64,000 nt of DNA from Kappaphycus alvarezii (Eukaryota; Rhodophyta; Florideophyceae; Gigartinales; Solieriaceae): NCBI GenBank assembly GCA_002205965.3, contig NADL03000737.1, positions 248,001 to 312,000 of the forward strand, read 5' to 3'. The notes under the pieces were generated by a model. The model did not search any database, was not told the origin of the DNA, and worked only from the letters and a program-made list of their open reading frames with translations. Of this stretch, positions 1 to 11,037 are shown in pieces; within the stretch, counting starts at the first letter, position 1; every line of letters begins with the position of its first letter. The position numbers and the translations under genes were made by a program.

Positions 1-369
1 CCAAATATTTTTTTTAAACCTTGCTGAGTCTCAGGAGTACAGATCGATAGCCGTAGGGATGGGGATTGGAATAACATTAGGGGTAGGGACAGAGTAAATA
101 GAGAATATTTTTATTGAGAAAGGCGTGAGCTGAATACCCCGGCTGGGCAATGGACGAGTACTGTCTACGCTACTTTCACCGTGCATATGTCTCTTGTTCT
201 ACGCTTTACATCACGGACGCTGCACACGTATACCAAGTAACATTACTACAGGAAGCTGCTAATAAAGCCGAGTCTTCACTCTTCCCTTCGAAAATACACA
301 GCAAGTCGTGACAGCAGCCTCTTACTCGTCAATAACTTTCGACTGTCCTTAAGGTGCCATTCAGGAAGC
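1..369. other. intergenic, nothing recognised
   Basis: Mixed-composition sequence without a convincing reading frame, LTR end or RNA gene. It borders the minus-strand retroelement relic that follows. Confidence 0.5.
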
Positions 370-1783
370 TTAATTCCTCCCAGTTATGATGTCAGAATTC
401 CCTTCTGGGTTTAGTGTGGCTGTCTGGAATTCTTTGGGATAAAGCCAGGTATATTGTCCAAGAGTGAAACAACTAAAAATTCCCCCACTTCGACGTTGTC
501 GTGGACACGAACCTAACAGGTCGAAGGCTAGTGGCATAACTTCCATCCTAATTTCGATCGTCCTGGAAGACCTCCACCGAGAGTGGCTGCCACTTTGCTG
601 AAAAGCTCTCTGTGTTTTCGCCGTTCCGCTGCAATCGCAATAATACGCGCTTCGCGTAGTCCCATGGATATAGATTTTTTCTGGAATGGCGATTTTTGTT
701 GTGACGTCGTATGCCATACGGAGGGGCGGCGAGATGTTGGTGCTGTCGGACCATGGATTCTCTAGAATGTCAGATGGCAAACCATGCATTCCGGGAAGTA
801 GGTATTTCACCTCACCTTGGACACCGATTCTTGTTGTCTTGGACAGTTGTTGGCCAAATGCCTTCACTTCAGCATTGTGTTGGTTGGTGCATCCTAGACA
901 TTTATGCACAAATCGGCTGCATGGTATCCTGGCGGTCCATGAACCTGTTGAACTCCGCGCACTGCAATGGTACAGTTTCTTCAAATACACGGACTCCCAG
1001 GTGGCGACGTATCATCATCGTCCACATCGTATTATGTGTTCGGCTGACCGATCAGTAAGGCTGCTGCAGGGGTCTCCAAGAACGCTGGACTGTGGATACT
1101 TCCCGAGCATCAGAATCGGGGAGTAAATCGGAGAGAAAATTGGGGCTTGATATACTCGCCCTGTCGTCTTCTTTTTAGAAGAGCGTTGCTTTCGACGTGA
1201 ACCAGGCTCAATGCGAGATGGTTTATGTGTTGTCGAGATAAGCAGCACAGCTGGCTGCTGCCAGTTGTCTGGGAAGACCACCATGTCACCCAGAGAAGCT
1301 GGAGTGGATTCTTCGGACAAATTCGAGGAGGTGGCTATCGCTGTACGCATGACTTTGCGCACAATGCCCGGCTACTCCAGGGTCGTCGGAGCATCTCACC
1401 TTTTCAGAGTCAATAATGCTGGGCACACATGACACTAAATTCAGCATCGCCATGGGGGCGAATCCGCGGCCGACGTAGCACAGCAGAGGATTCACTTGCT
1501 GGCGGACAGAGTATGCCATCGACAAGTTGTTTGACCACGAGTAGTATTCCATCTTCTCATGGTCAAATCTTATTGTAATGGCGTTTGTCACTCTTTGCGA
1601 TCTTAGCTTCATCATATGGTTCATCTTACGTTCTGAGTCACATACTCGATGACTTTGGCAGCGGATACGGGCGGTCCCTACCCCTTCGACAAGCGACAAT
1701 GTTTTTTTGCAACTGTTACTTTTCTTGTCGAGAAAATTCTCGTTGAATTGTAGCGTACAGTTTGGATCACCGAGGGGGTACAA
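370..1783 (-). pseudogene. C-terminal relic of a reverse-transcriptase-type retroelement
   Basis: Minus-strand coding-like sequence in several broken frames. The stretch at about 590-910 contains, in order, a CTNQHN motif, a KYLLPG motif, a YDVTT motif and (after a frame change) an REARIIA...SKVAAT...GGG stretch followed by PLAFDLLG. The same motifs occur in the same order in the plus-strand relic at 58440-59071, with visible nucleotide similarity as well, so both derive from one element family. The ending resembles the region after the reverse transcriptase in the other relics of this window (hydrophobic FVPLAFDSLG-like segment following Lys/Arg-rich sequence). The upstream part (1015-1783) continues as minus-strand frames of similar character. 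No catalytic core is present, so it is a truncated dead copy. Family assignment is by internal comparison only. Confidence 0.45.
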
Positions 1784-2533
1784 TTAAAGCGCCCGACAGG
1801 GCTATCACAACAAAAATTCTTACAGTAACTGCTGACAATACGGCTCAAAAGTTCTAATTATGGAAGAGGAACTGGTCATTGTCAATCGATTGATGACTGC
1901 TTCTGGTGGAGGTGCCGCAATTGGCTATGAGAGGCTGCGTTACATGACGGCACGTGTTGCGGCTGATAGGCTGGCTAGTTTATAAATTGTACTACTAAGC
2001 TACTAATCTTTGCGATCCTTTCGCGTTCGCCGTCGAGAACTTACATTTAGGCCCCACGAGCCAAAGGAAACGAGCAAGATTACGGAAGAGAATCGGGACC
2101 ATGTTCAGCCGTTTTCGACATAATTTGTAAGATTGGAGAGAAGAATCCTGGCTTGTTAGAAGGTCCCAGCCGCATTTAGAACCTCGACGAGACTTTGGTA
2201 GACGTAACATAGAGTAAGAAAGATAAGTTCTTCTCGTTAGTTTCGAGTCATCACGGAGGATTTCGGAGGTGCAGCACGGAGTACGCCACAAGCAAACATA
2301 TCACTACCGTGTTTTTGTCCCCTCTAGTGGCCAAAAAGCACCTTACTTCTTTACTGTAGAAGATAAACGCATCTCCGCATATTTGTTTCGACCAATTCAG
2401 GGTTTTCGTCAAGAGCAAAGCGCCAGTGGCATATTTTAGGGGTTATTGTAGTGCAATTGGCACTCACACTGTACTGCCACCGGCAGAGCTGATTTTGGTG
2501 ATCTTTTTTATCTAATTCACTGCTAACCAGCAG
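1784..2533. other. intergenic, nothing recognised
   Basis: No convincing gene. Short open frames on the minus strand near 1995-2291 lack recognisable motifs. The stretch ends at a pentamer array. Confidence 0.4.
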
Positions 2534-2551
2534 GTACTGTACTGTACAGTA
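2534..2551. repeat. ACTGT/ACAGT palindromic pentamer array
   Basis: Tandem ACTGT units that switch to the reverse complement ACAGT, giving a palindrome centred on GTAC. The following CAGTAAGGGC could be the outer end of the pogo-like relic downstream, but no matching end was found. Confidence 0.6.
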
Positions 2552-3130
2552 AGGGCAATCTTCGCTTGTCGGCCACTATTATTCCGGGTACTGTATAACC
2601 ACCTGAGAGGGCTGAGGGCTTGCGATCTGGGCCACTCGGCCCCCAAATTGGACCTGATATTTTCGCAGGTGAAAGGCACCTATTGGGCCAAGTGTCGAAT
2701 TTACTTATCTCTAACTTGGATCCCCCTTACTTGGCTGACCCTAACTTCAATCACCCCGCCGTCGTAGATAACCCTAACCTACCTAACTAGTATTTATACC
2801 TACCTGGCCACTAGGGCCCTATATTAAACAGCCACCCCGGTGTTGGCTCTGAACTTGACTCCCAACTTCCGCCTTTGCAGAAACCTTGCCAACGGCAACT
2901 TTGGCTATAGCCATGTTTATCCGCCGGGTCTCACTTTTAATTCTCCCCTCTCTATCCAATATTATAATACCCCTTCTGTTGTTTGTTTGTGATACTTACT
3001 CACACTTGGCGCCCCGGACTCCGGCATCTATATACAAATAGTAACTTCAAGTATTTCGTTGGTGACAACATCCTTATCTCCAAAAAAGATATTCAGCACT
3101 GCTGACCCAATACTACCTCTTCTTTAACCA

Positions 3131-4180
3131 ATGTTACACCCCTGGTGTCTACGGTTCTTTGGAATCGATCCTTATCAAGTTTCGAGTATTCTACGGACCA
3201 CAGTCCGGCCTTACAACCCGGAGGACAAGTATACTGTCCAGTCGTCCAAGGAATTACCCCCGCTCTTTCAACTCCATTTCTCCTCGCCGTCGGCGAGCAG
3301 TGCTACTGCATTGCAGGGTGCTTAAAGAGAAAGATGGACAGCGAACACCCTGTGGGTCTTGGTTTGTGTGCTGGTTTTCTCATTGTCTGACGGTGTTCCG
3401 TTCCTAGACGAGAAGAACTGCGCACCGCGCATTGGACTAAACTTTTGTGTCGAGAAATGGTTTCCACACGCCACATCGGTGGTCTATACCAGCAAAAACC
3501 GCTCTATAGATATGAAGCTGATGGAAAATTGCGTGAAGCATATCGCGAAGTACATGAAATTCCTAGTTGCAGAGAGGACTGTTCTGGTTACTTTAGGTGT
3601 GACGCGTCTTGAAACGGAGTTAGCTGGCTAGAGTAATCCAGAGGACAGAAAATTATTGGCGTACTGTCTCCGGCTAACACCAGCCATTTCCTGCAGCCCT
3701 GTGACCAAGCTGTGAAGAAGAAGTACAAAAAATCTTGCAGAGAGCTCAGAGATGCCTTCTGCAGGTAAGTAACATTCTACCATAGGCAGGCTGGTTTCAA
3801 TTTAGCTTGCGGTAAGTATGGCTTGCAGCAAGTCACCGTACAGGACATCATGGCAAGCTATGTAGGACTGGCCTCTTTCCCTTTCAATCAAAGGTCATAT
3901 ACAGCTTTCGAACGCACAGGAGAGCGCCAGAGTGATGAAGTGACATGACAGGAGTTGAAGCACATATTTTTGAATGCGACTGGGCCATCCACAGTAATTC
4001 ACATGATTGCAGCGCTGTTACGGAAGGTCGAGACAGTTGCCGACGTGCTCAGGGGCGCCGGAGCCACTTCTACCTGTTTGGAGCAAAACCAACTAAGCAT
4101 TTATGTGTCACAGAAGCTATACCGTTCACAGGCCCCTGCAGATTGCTTGAAGGTACATAAATCTATTTAGCGCCACCGCG
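3131..4180 (+). pseudogene. pogo/Tigger-like DDE transposase relic
   Basis: Plus-strand frames spell fragments typical of the DDE_1 (pogo/Tigger, CENP-B related) transposase fold. A GQVYCPVVQG-like segment (about 3220-3260) is followed by a KWFPHATSVVYTSKNRS segment (3450-3510), a VLVTLGVTRLE stretch (3580-3620) where a LD.H.SR catalytic motif is expected, and SHFLQPCDQAVKKKYKKSC (3680-3740), which matches the third-Asp region (NTSHxLQPxD). The second catalytic Asp position appears replaced by Gly. Several stops and frame changes break it. The C-terminal part continues as open frames to about 4170. An insertion of unrelated age relative to the copia element just downstream. Confidence 0.55.
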
Positions 4181-4713
4181 ATGAAATTTCCGTGGAGGAA
4201 GAGGAACAGGAGTGGAAATAAAAGAAGCAGGACAAGTCGGAAGTCAAGGTGGAGAAGAAGTGCCGCGACCAACTGAAAAAGTTGCTCGTTTCGCTTGTCC
4301 CTCGTTCTTAACTTTTTAAAGCGCGAAAAAGCAAGGGAAAACGGGTGAACAGGAATGCCGGGTCGGCACGCGTGGCCGTTACCACAGTCATGTATGTCCT
4401 ACCCGACGCCATGAGTGGTTCGCTTTCGACCAATGCTGCTCTTGAAGCAGCGATGGAAGCGAAGGGAGGAGCTCCTGTGTGTAGAGAAACCGCTGCGCAA
4501 AATTAAACCAGTGTGATATCCTTTCCGCGCTGAGTCGAATGATATCTTTTCCAATAAAACCGATTTCTTCAGTATTTGAATTTATTTCAAAGCTTAACTG
4601 CGTATATTTTGGCCTTTATGGAAGGTTACCTACGTAAGATGTCTGAGGTGAACCATCGTTGACTGATGAGTTCAACAACAACAAATTGGATATCTCAGTG
4701 CACGGGACTTTGG

Positions 4714-4718
4714 CCTAT
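4714..4718. repeat. target-site duplication, left copy (CCTAT)
   Basis: CCTAT directly precedes the 5' LTR and recurs at 9911-9915 directly after the 3' LTR. Five base pairs is the usual size for copia integrases. Confidence 0.8.
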
Positions 4719-5064
4719 TATCAACATTGGTCATTTCAGTATTGCTTCATCATTTTAGATTGTCCGCTCGTTGCTTGCCCGTGTAATTATGATTTGTATA
4801 TTTGAATCTCTATGGCGCCCGATTGCTGTTGCCTGCTTTAACATAATTCCATGCAATTCCATTTCGTATAGTCGAGGAGATAGGCCCCAATCTCTACGTT
4901 CCTTACGTTCCTACAAATAGTGATGTTGTTTGTGTAAAGACTGAGAACGAATGAGGCGGGTGAACTACAATCTGGTGTGTTCCCGTCTATTTGCAGTTAA
5001 GCTGTTCTGCCTCGTTATCTACTGTTTGCTGTTTCCGTTGCAGTGGGCTTGCCAATCTCCATTA
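4719..5064 (+). repeat. 5' LTR of copia element
   Basis: Matches 9560-9910 almost end to end. It starts TATCAACATTGG and ends CTCCATTA. It would hold the element promoter. It lacks the 5-bp TGTAC present in the 3' LTR. Confidence 0.88.
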
Positions 5065-5067
5065 TTT

Positions 5068-6100
5068 ATGGCTCCAGAGACTGCGAATACCCTACAGACG
5101 CGTTCCAGATTTGCATGGGATGCAAAAAGCCCTCCATGGACTGACAGGAAGGGTAATCAGGAGCGTTTCAAACCAGCTGTTGAGGACTGGAAGGAGTACC
5201 ATGACTCCCTCCCTGAGTCTAACTCCAAAAAAGTTGCCGCCGAGGTGCAAGGACTTGTCCTAAAGTCGCAACAACGGTATGGATAGGCCCATGACCTGTG
5301 TTCCAGAATATTGAAAGAAGAGCTTTGAACATCCAACGGCGCTGCTCTTATTGTTAACGCTGTTTATCAGCGTAATACTCTCACTGTTTTATCTGAGGCA
5401 TTTGATGAGTTCAATGCTCTTCTGACCTCTCGTCGTCGACATTCAGAAACAATGAAAAACTTTGAGATGCGATTCTCCGCTGCTGTGACGAAGTTTAACT
5501 CCTTGTCGAAGACGACCAAAATGCCGCCCTGCATCACTTTATTGATGCTGCTAACCAACTCCTGTATCGACAATTCACAGAGTGTCTGTCCTGGCTGCCT
5601 GCGCCTCTTCTGAGGGCAGACTATCTAATTACCCTACAAGCGACGAATATCTGCAGGCAGTCACGTACAAGCAAGACGCTTCTGTGGTCAAACAATGTGA
5701 CCGCGGATCATCCACTGTGGCTGCCAGCTCCGTTCGGCCTGTGAACAGGCCCAGTTCGTCAAGTTACAGCAGTGCAAAGGGCCATAATCGCGGCTATCGA
5801 AAGCCGTCATTTGCCATACTAAAGTGTCTACCTTGCCATGAGTGCAGTCAATACGGACATTGGAAAGATTCTCAAAATGATGACTGCACTCTAAAAAATA
5901 GTCCAAAATCTTTCAAAACTGCGGCGGAATATGCTGCCTCATTGGGCAGGGAATCTAACAATGCCAGCAGCTCAAGCAATGCCAAGAGCTCAAGGAAAAA
6001 GACGGTCTCTTCAACAATGCAAATCTGGTTGCCAGCTCTTGCAAAACAAAAAATGACTCTGACGAGCTCGGCACCAACGAACCAAGTGGGCCATTGGTAG
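5068..6100 (+). pseudogene. gag: copia gag (capsid/nucleocapsid), disrupted
   Basis: The ATG at 5068 (MAPETANTLQ) lies 3 nt after the LTR, and the TGG overlapping it at 5069 could be the primer-binding site. The capsid region continues after stops at about 5284 and 5324, with a FEMRFSAAVTKFNSL segment (about 5460-5505) typical of copia gag helices. A zinc-knuckle-like CHEC...H...C motif lies near 5836-5885, with wider spacing between His and last Cys than the standard CX2CX4HX4C. A Ser/Lys-rich tail leads to the protease. At least two nonsense codons and one frame change are needed to read it through. Confidence 0.75.
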
Positions 6101-9100
6101 ACGATGGTGCCCCTTAATCAGCAGTAGGGGACGCTGAGCTTCGCCTTCTGCTTGGCATTTTGAGCGCAATTCTGAGATTGACCTCGAGCCCATCCCAAAC
6201 GTGCTTTCCGGATACACACACTGGCAGTGCAGCAAGGGTGAGCATTATAGTGTGCCACGTCGTATTCACGGCTCTGTGGTCTTGTGTTCTCGTAGTGAAT
6301 CGCTAAGGGAAGTACATATCCGTCACTTGGTCCTCGAAGGCTCAATCCAGTGGGTGATTGGTAAAAATGTCACCGACAAGGCCAACATCATTTATTGGCA
6401 GAAATGCCCTACAGTTTTGGTCTGATGTTGAAGTTCACTACATCTCCATGGTCTACCATGACTGGCTGAGCTATATCCCGCTTTCTACCTTTGCGCAGCC
6501 CTGTTCGCTAGAGACTGTGCTCTCTGAATCTGACGGCAACATACTCGCAGATCGCCCCTGGAAAGATGTCAACGCGATTGTTGATAAGGTCCACAAACAT
6601 ATTAGCTGACATGCTAATTTTACCGATATCCGTCTAATGCTGCAGCGCAATGATCTATGGAATGAGTTTGTTGAGGATTACGTTGGAAATCTTGTGTCCA
6701 ATTGTCCTGCGTGCCGCGCGGTTGCGCCCCCTCAGCCCAGTCGCAACGTGTCAATTTCTATGCTGTCTAAGCAGCTAAATGATTTAATTTGAGTCGATCA
6801 CTTTTATCTAAACAATGTGAGGCTACTTCATTGCATTGATGCTGTCACCCGCTTCTCCGCTGCATACATTGTGCCCTCTGCTTCAATGAAAGATGCCATT
6901 CTCAGGCTTGAGAGCTGCTGGATTTCTCAGTTTTGGCAGTCCTCTTAGGTGCAAGGAGGTAAAGCGTTTTCTCTTCGCTGTTTTCGGAAATATCTGGGCG
7001 ACCGTGAGATAAAGTTTCGCCTTGTGCCGCCTCAGAGACACTCTAAGAATCCTCTGGAAATTAAGCATGGTGTGATTAGGAGCGTGTTTTTAAAGCTCCA
7101 AGCGGCCTCTCCGGATGATCGGGATGACTTTCTTGCGCTGCGTGCTATAGCTATCTCAAACGATCTATATGAGAACGATGTTATGTAATCGTTCGAAATG
7201 GCAAAATGCTTCACTAAAACAGTTGAAATATCCGAAATTTGTTCTGTCCCGGATGATGTTGTAGAGTCACAGGAGAAGCCGCAGGCAAAAAGCAAGCTTG
7301 CCCTTATCCTACGATCAAAGGCTACTTTCGAAAGTTGCGTTTCCGTCGGAGACATGACTGAAGTTTACACGCGAACTGGAATGGATAAAAACGGAAGTGG
7401 TCGAATCCTCGGATTGTTTTATCAATTGATAAAAATTCACGCACTGTCATGATTCCAGCTAAAGGTGGCAAACGCGCCACTATAGCCGTAGAGGATATTC
7501 GCTTGGCTATTCCTGACGATTCGTTTGCTAATGTGGTACAGACTGCTTTTGATGCAGTTGATCAACAAATCGGCAATTCATTTTCTTCCAGTAATGATTC
7601 AAACCAGACAGCTCACGACAGCTCTGATACTGCTGTTGAGTATCATAAAGATGCTGACTTTTCGAGAGCTCCTGCCTTGGATGCCTCCCATCACCAAGTT
7701 CCGTCTCGTTTCTCGCGGTGACCATGTTCAGGTCTTCTGGCCTGCTGCTAACACACATTATCCTGGTGCTGTGCAGACCATGCACCGTGAAAGGGACGTT
7801 ACTATACACTACGATGACGGGGACGCAGAACGCCTTAATCTGGACAATGAGGTATGACGATTTGACGCCGCAATAGCTAGATTGTCAAATCTGGAGCCTG
7901 TTTTTCCCACAGTCACAGATGCTGAGCCCGATGTGCTCGCCAAGATGATCGAGTGCTGTGGTAAAAAGCCCTTCTTGAAGCATCAAGCTCAAATATTCGA
8001 GCAATTTGTACTCGTGAAAACATATTATGCAGAAGTGGAGTTTTTTTTTAAAACTGTCAAAATTGTCGCTAAGCGCGACATTCCTCCCGGGGCGAATGTT
8101 ATTAACAGTCATGTTCTGTATAAATGGAAGCATGCAGATGACGTGTCTCTCAATCTCAAAGCGAGAATTGCGCCTCATGGAAACGAGGGCGATCTTAAAA
8201 CTGAGCTCTCCTCAGACTGCTCGACTTGCCCTCCGTCTGGCCTCCGAATTGTAAAATCAATTGCGGCATTAGTTGGATGTACGCTCCACAAAGCAGATGT
8301 TAAATCAGCTTTTTTGCAGACCGGGAATGCTGGTCGTGACGTGTACGTCAAACCACCAATGGAGAGTGGGATGAAGAGCACTCGTATGTGGTTCCTTCTG
8401 ACCGCGTCTTGTGGACTGGTAAATTCAAACGCAAAATGACAAGTTCATTCCGATGATGTCGTTTTCGATCTAGGTCTAACACAGTGCCAACTAATTCCCC
8501 AACTATTCTACAAACATGAAAATGGGAAATTGATTCTCATTTTGGCCAGGGTTGTGGATTATATCAAAGCAGCTGGTGCTGCGGGCAATGCTAAGAACTT
8601 CATTGAGGCGTTCAGTCATAAATTAAAGCTCGGAACTACCTCCTCGCGTCCTGGTGCAATGCGCTTCTTCGGCATCAACAAGTATCAAGCCGACGACATG
8701 ACGGTCAGAACCGACGCTGACGACAAGTTAAACTCCCTGATTGCGTCCATCCTCTCGCGTGGTCGTCGTAAACAGTTCTTCGAATCTTTGAATGATATTG
8801 ATATTAACGTACTTTGCGTCGACAAACTCGTCCTCGGCTGAATCAGAACAGCTGCCTCCCTGTTCTGTTCTTTTTATGTTTCTAATTAACAGCAAAAGGC
8901 ACCTAACACGTTTGTCTCTCATATGGTTGATCACGTCAATTTTCTAAGAAAGCTGAAGAGGCTAGGGACCACCATACGCTACCATCGCCCTACTGACACT
9001 GCTGAGCACAAGGTTTCTGTTCCCGTATTTGCCGATGGCTCTGAGCCTAGTGGTCATGGTCATATCGTTGTGTTAGATGGCCTTTAGATTGATGAACTTG

Positions 9101-9590
9101 CCAAGGAATTTATCTTTCATGCGATATCGTAGATCTCACATAAATCAAAGCGCCCAGTAAAGAGTATAGCTGCTGCAGAAATCTTCTCATCCGCCGAAGC
9201 AATTGATGAGGCTAAGATGATTGCTCACACTTACAAGGTACTGATTCTATTTGATTTGGTATTCAGCTCTGCCTAGATTCGAAAGATCTATTTTCCTCAC
9301 TGTTTACTCAAAGAAATTCCATCGAGAGATCGAATAGAGGAGACGTGGCATGCATTCGCTATGAGTTCCAGGTTAGAAACCTGAATAAGATAACTTGGGT
9401 ACCTGGTAGTGTGAATCTTGTTGATCCACTTACTAAACCGGATAGTGCGATTACAGAAGCACTTCAGCTTACATTTTTCAATGGACGACTCAATATCGAC
9501 TTTGAGAATCTGGTCGAGTCCAAGTCCTGCAAAAAGAACTATGGCAAAAAGGGGAGGAATATCAATATTGGTCATTTCAATATTGCGTGA
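6101..9590 (+). pseudogene. pol: copia pol (protease, integrase, RT, RNase H), disrupted
   Basis: In order: a protease start with a DDGAP motif (about 6096-6115, followed by a stop); the integrase zinc-binding end with NCPACRA (about 6700-6720) and core with VDHFYLNN and RCIDAVTRF-like segments (6790-6870); and a PLEIKHGVIR segment that may carry the catalytic Glu (about 7050-7080). The reverse transcriptase follows, with an IPPGANVINSHVLYKWK segment, KARIAPHG and ADVKSAFLQ...YVKPP (8080-8360). The position of the YVDD motif reads VVDY within LILARVVDYIKAAG (8535-8575), so a catalytic Asp is lost. RNase H ends in VPGSVNLVDPLTKPDSA (about 9399-9450), the characteristic NxxDxLTK end of copia polyproteins. 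Many stops. Confidence 0.8.
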
Positions 9591-9910
9591 TCATTCAAGA
9601 ATGTCCGGTCGTTGATTGCCCGTGTAATTCTGATTTGTATATTTGAATCTCTATAGCGCTCGATTGCTGTTGCCTGCTTTAACATGATGCCATGCAATTC
9701 TATTTTGTATGGTCGAAGTGATAGGCCCCAATCTCTACGTTCCTTACGTTCCTACAAATAGTGATGTTGTTTGTGTAAAGACTGAGAACGAATGAGGCGG
9801 GTGAACTACTGTACAATCTGGTGTGTTCCCGTGTATTTGCAGTTAAACTGTACTGCCTCGTTATCTAATGTTTGCTGTTTCCGTTGCAGTGGGCCTGCCC
9901 ATCTCCATTA
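9560..9910 (+). repeat. 3' LTR of copia element
   Basis: Second LTR copy, preceded by a polypurine tract. Contains an extra TGTAC at 9810-9814 relative to the 5' LTR. Confidence 0.88.
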
Positions 9911-9915
9911 CCTAT
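9911..9915. repeat. target-site duplication, right copy (CCTAT)
   Basis: Partner of 4714-4718. Confidence 0.8.
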
Positions 9916-10110
9916 ACCCTTAAAATTAGGTACCAGAGTAGGTCTTGGGATGACCGCGTTGACGTGATGGAGGTAGGTCCTGCAGGTTCAGATAAATGAA
10001 TCATTTACCAACGAGCTTGACGCAGGATACTGCCATCACACTCTGAAAATCCGAGGTAGTTATCCAGCGAGTGTTAAGGATTTGAGGTTCCAGAACTGGT
10101 TTGGAGGGAA

Positions 10111-10488
10111 AAGTATGGATAGTTTAATAACTGGAGAATTAGGGTCATTTCCCAAAGTGACACCAGTTGAGTAGCTTTTGGAGAAACGATCGGGCTATCT
10201 TTCGCGGTGGACGGGGGGGGAAGAGCCGGCGCAGTTGCGCTTGACTAGGCTGGAGGCCTTTACCAGTCTCTCAACGCGCAGCAGCCAGCAGTTGTAGCGA
10301 CCTCGCTGCATATACTGTAAGTGAGATCGGCGGATCGGCGAGTCACGAATCATGTGACGCGACGTTCAGTTGATACCTCCAAGTGAGATCATTTATTTCA
10401 ACGTTGTACGTCTTTGCAGTCCCCGGGGGGGAGTTTGGATAGATTAATATTTGGAAAGTAAGGTTATCTCCTGAAGTGAGGCCAGATG
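10111..10488 (+). repeat. two diverged LTR-start-like direct repeats
   Basis: About 58 bp at 10111-10170 and again at 10431-10488 share GGATAG.TTAATA...GG..A.TAGGGT/AAGGTTAT.TCC..AAGTGA...CAG.TG. Each copy is preceded by a purine-rich run (TTTGGAGGGAAAAG and CCCCGGGGGGGAG), as expected where a polypurine tract meets a 3' LTR. The sequence between them shows nothing coding. Probably remains of nested or solo LTRs of another family. Confidence 0.4.
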
Positions 10489-10558
10489 CTAATGTGGGCA
10501 TTAAGCCGAGTAGGTGTAAGCTTACACACTAAGAGGTTAGCAGAGTACCCAGATCACC

Positions 10559-10819
10559 CTAGAAAACGGGGTGGAGACCAGGCATCAGGTAGGCAGCATT
10601 GGACATTGATGCCGCTGCGGCATGCCCTTTAGCGAGGGCTTTGACCTTTTCATATGTCTCCATTGTCCTTATTGTCGCATTCCGTGGGATTTCAATTAGC
10701 AGCGCGTAGGTATCCGGGTGGCAACCTCCGGAAGTGGACTCGCAATGAATGACTCTCATGTTTTCACTTTTGCCGCTTCTCCGCGTGTTCAAGTTGCTTA
10801 CAGTTTCAATCGAATCCAT
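10559..10819 (-). CDS. short unknown ORF, doubtful
   Basis: An 86-codon frame beginning MDSIETVSNLNTRR. No motif or family is recognised and there is no support beyond length. It sits in a repeat-rich stretch upstream of the aspartic protease and could equally be a fragment of a mobile-element gene or chance. Confidence 0.15.
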   Translation of the reverse strand: MDSIETVSNLNTRRSGKSENMRVIHCESTSGGCHPDTYALLIEIPRNATIRTMETYEKVKALAKGHAAAASMSNAAYLMPGLHPVF

Positions 10820-11037
10820 AGGGCTCCCATCCCACGTGTACAGTATTTATAGTATTATATTGTATCATAATGATGATTTACTCATTTGACTTCGAGCCGA
10901 GCTTTTCTGGCCATCCCTCCAGAGCGCTCATCACTACAGTACTTCCATCGCGTCGGCTCTTCAAGTCATTCCAATCTGCAAACTTCCCCAACGACCTATT
11001 CGTGCCTGTCACCTTCACCGGTCCCCTCGCCTTAACA

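Larger units (their letters stand above)
4719..9910 (+). mobile_element. Ty1/copia LTR retrotransposon, complete structure, inactive
   Basis: Two direct LTRs of 346 and 351 bp bound 4.5 kb of internal sequence in copia order: gag, protease, integrase, reverse transcriptase, RNase H. The LTRs are flanked by a perfect CCTAT duplication. A purine-rich tract (AAAAAGGGGAGGAA) sits immediately before the 3' LTR as the plus-strand primer, and gag begins 3 nt after the 5' LTR. By eye the LTRs differ at about 25 positions plus one 5-bp indel (about 93% identity), so the insertion is old. Nonsense codons and frame changes occur throughout, so it cannot move by itself. LTR ends read TATCAA...CCATTA rather than the common TG...CA. 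Confidence 0.9.
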
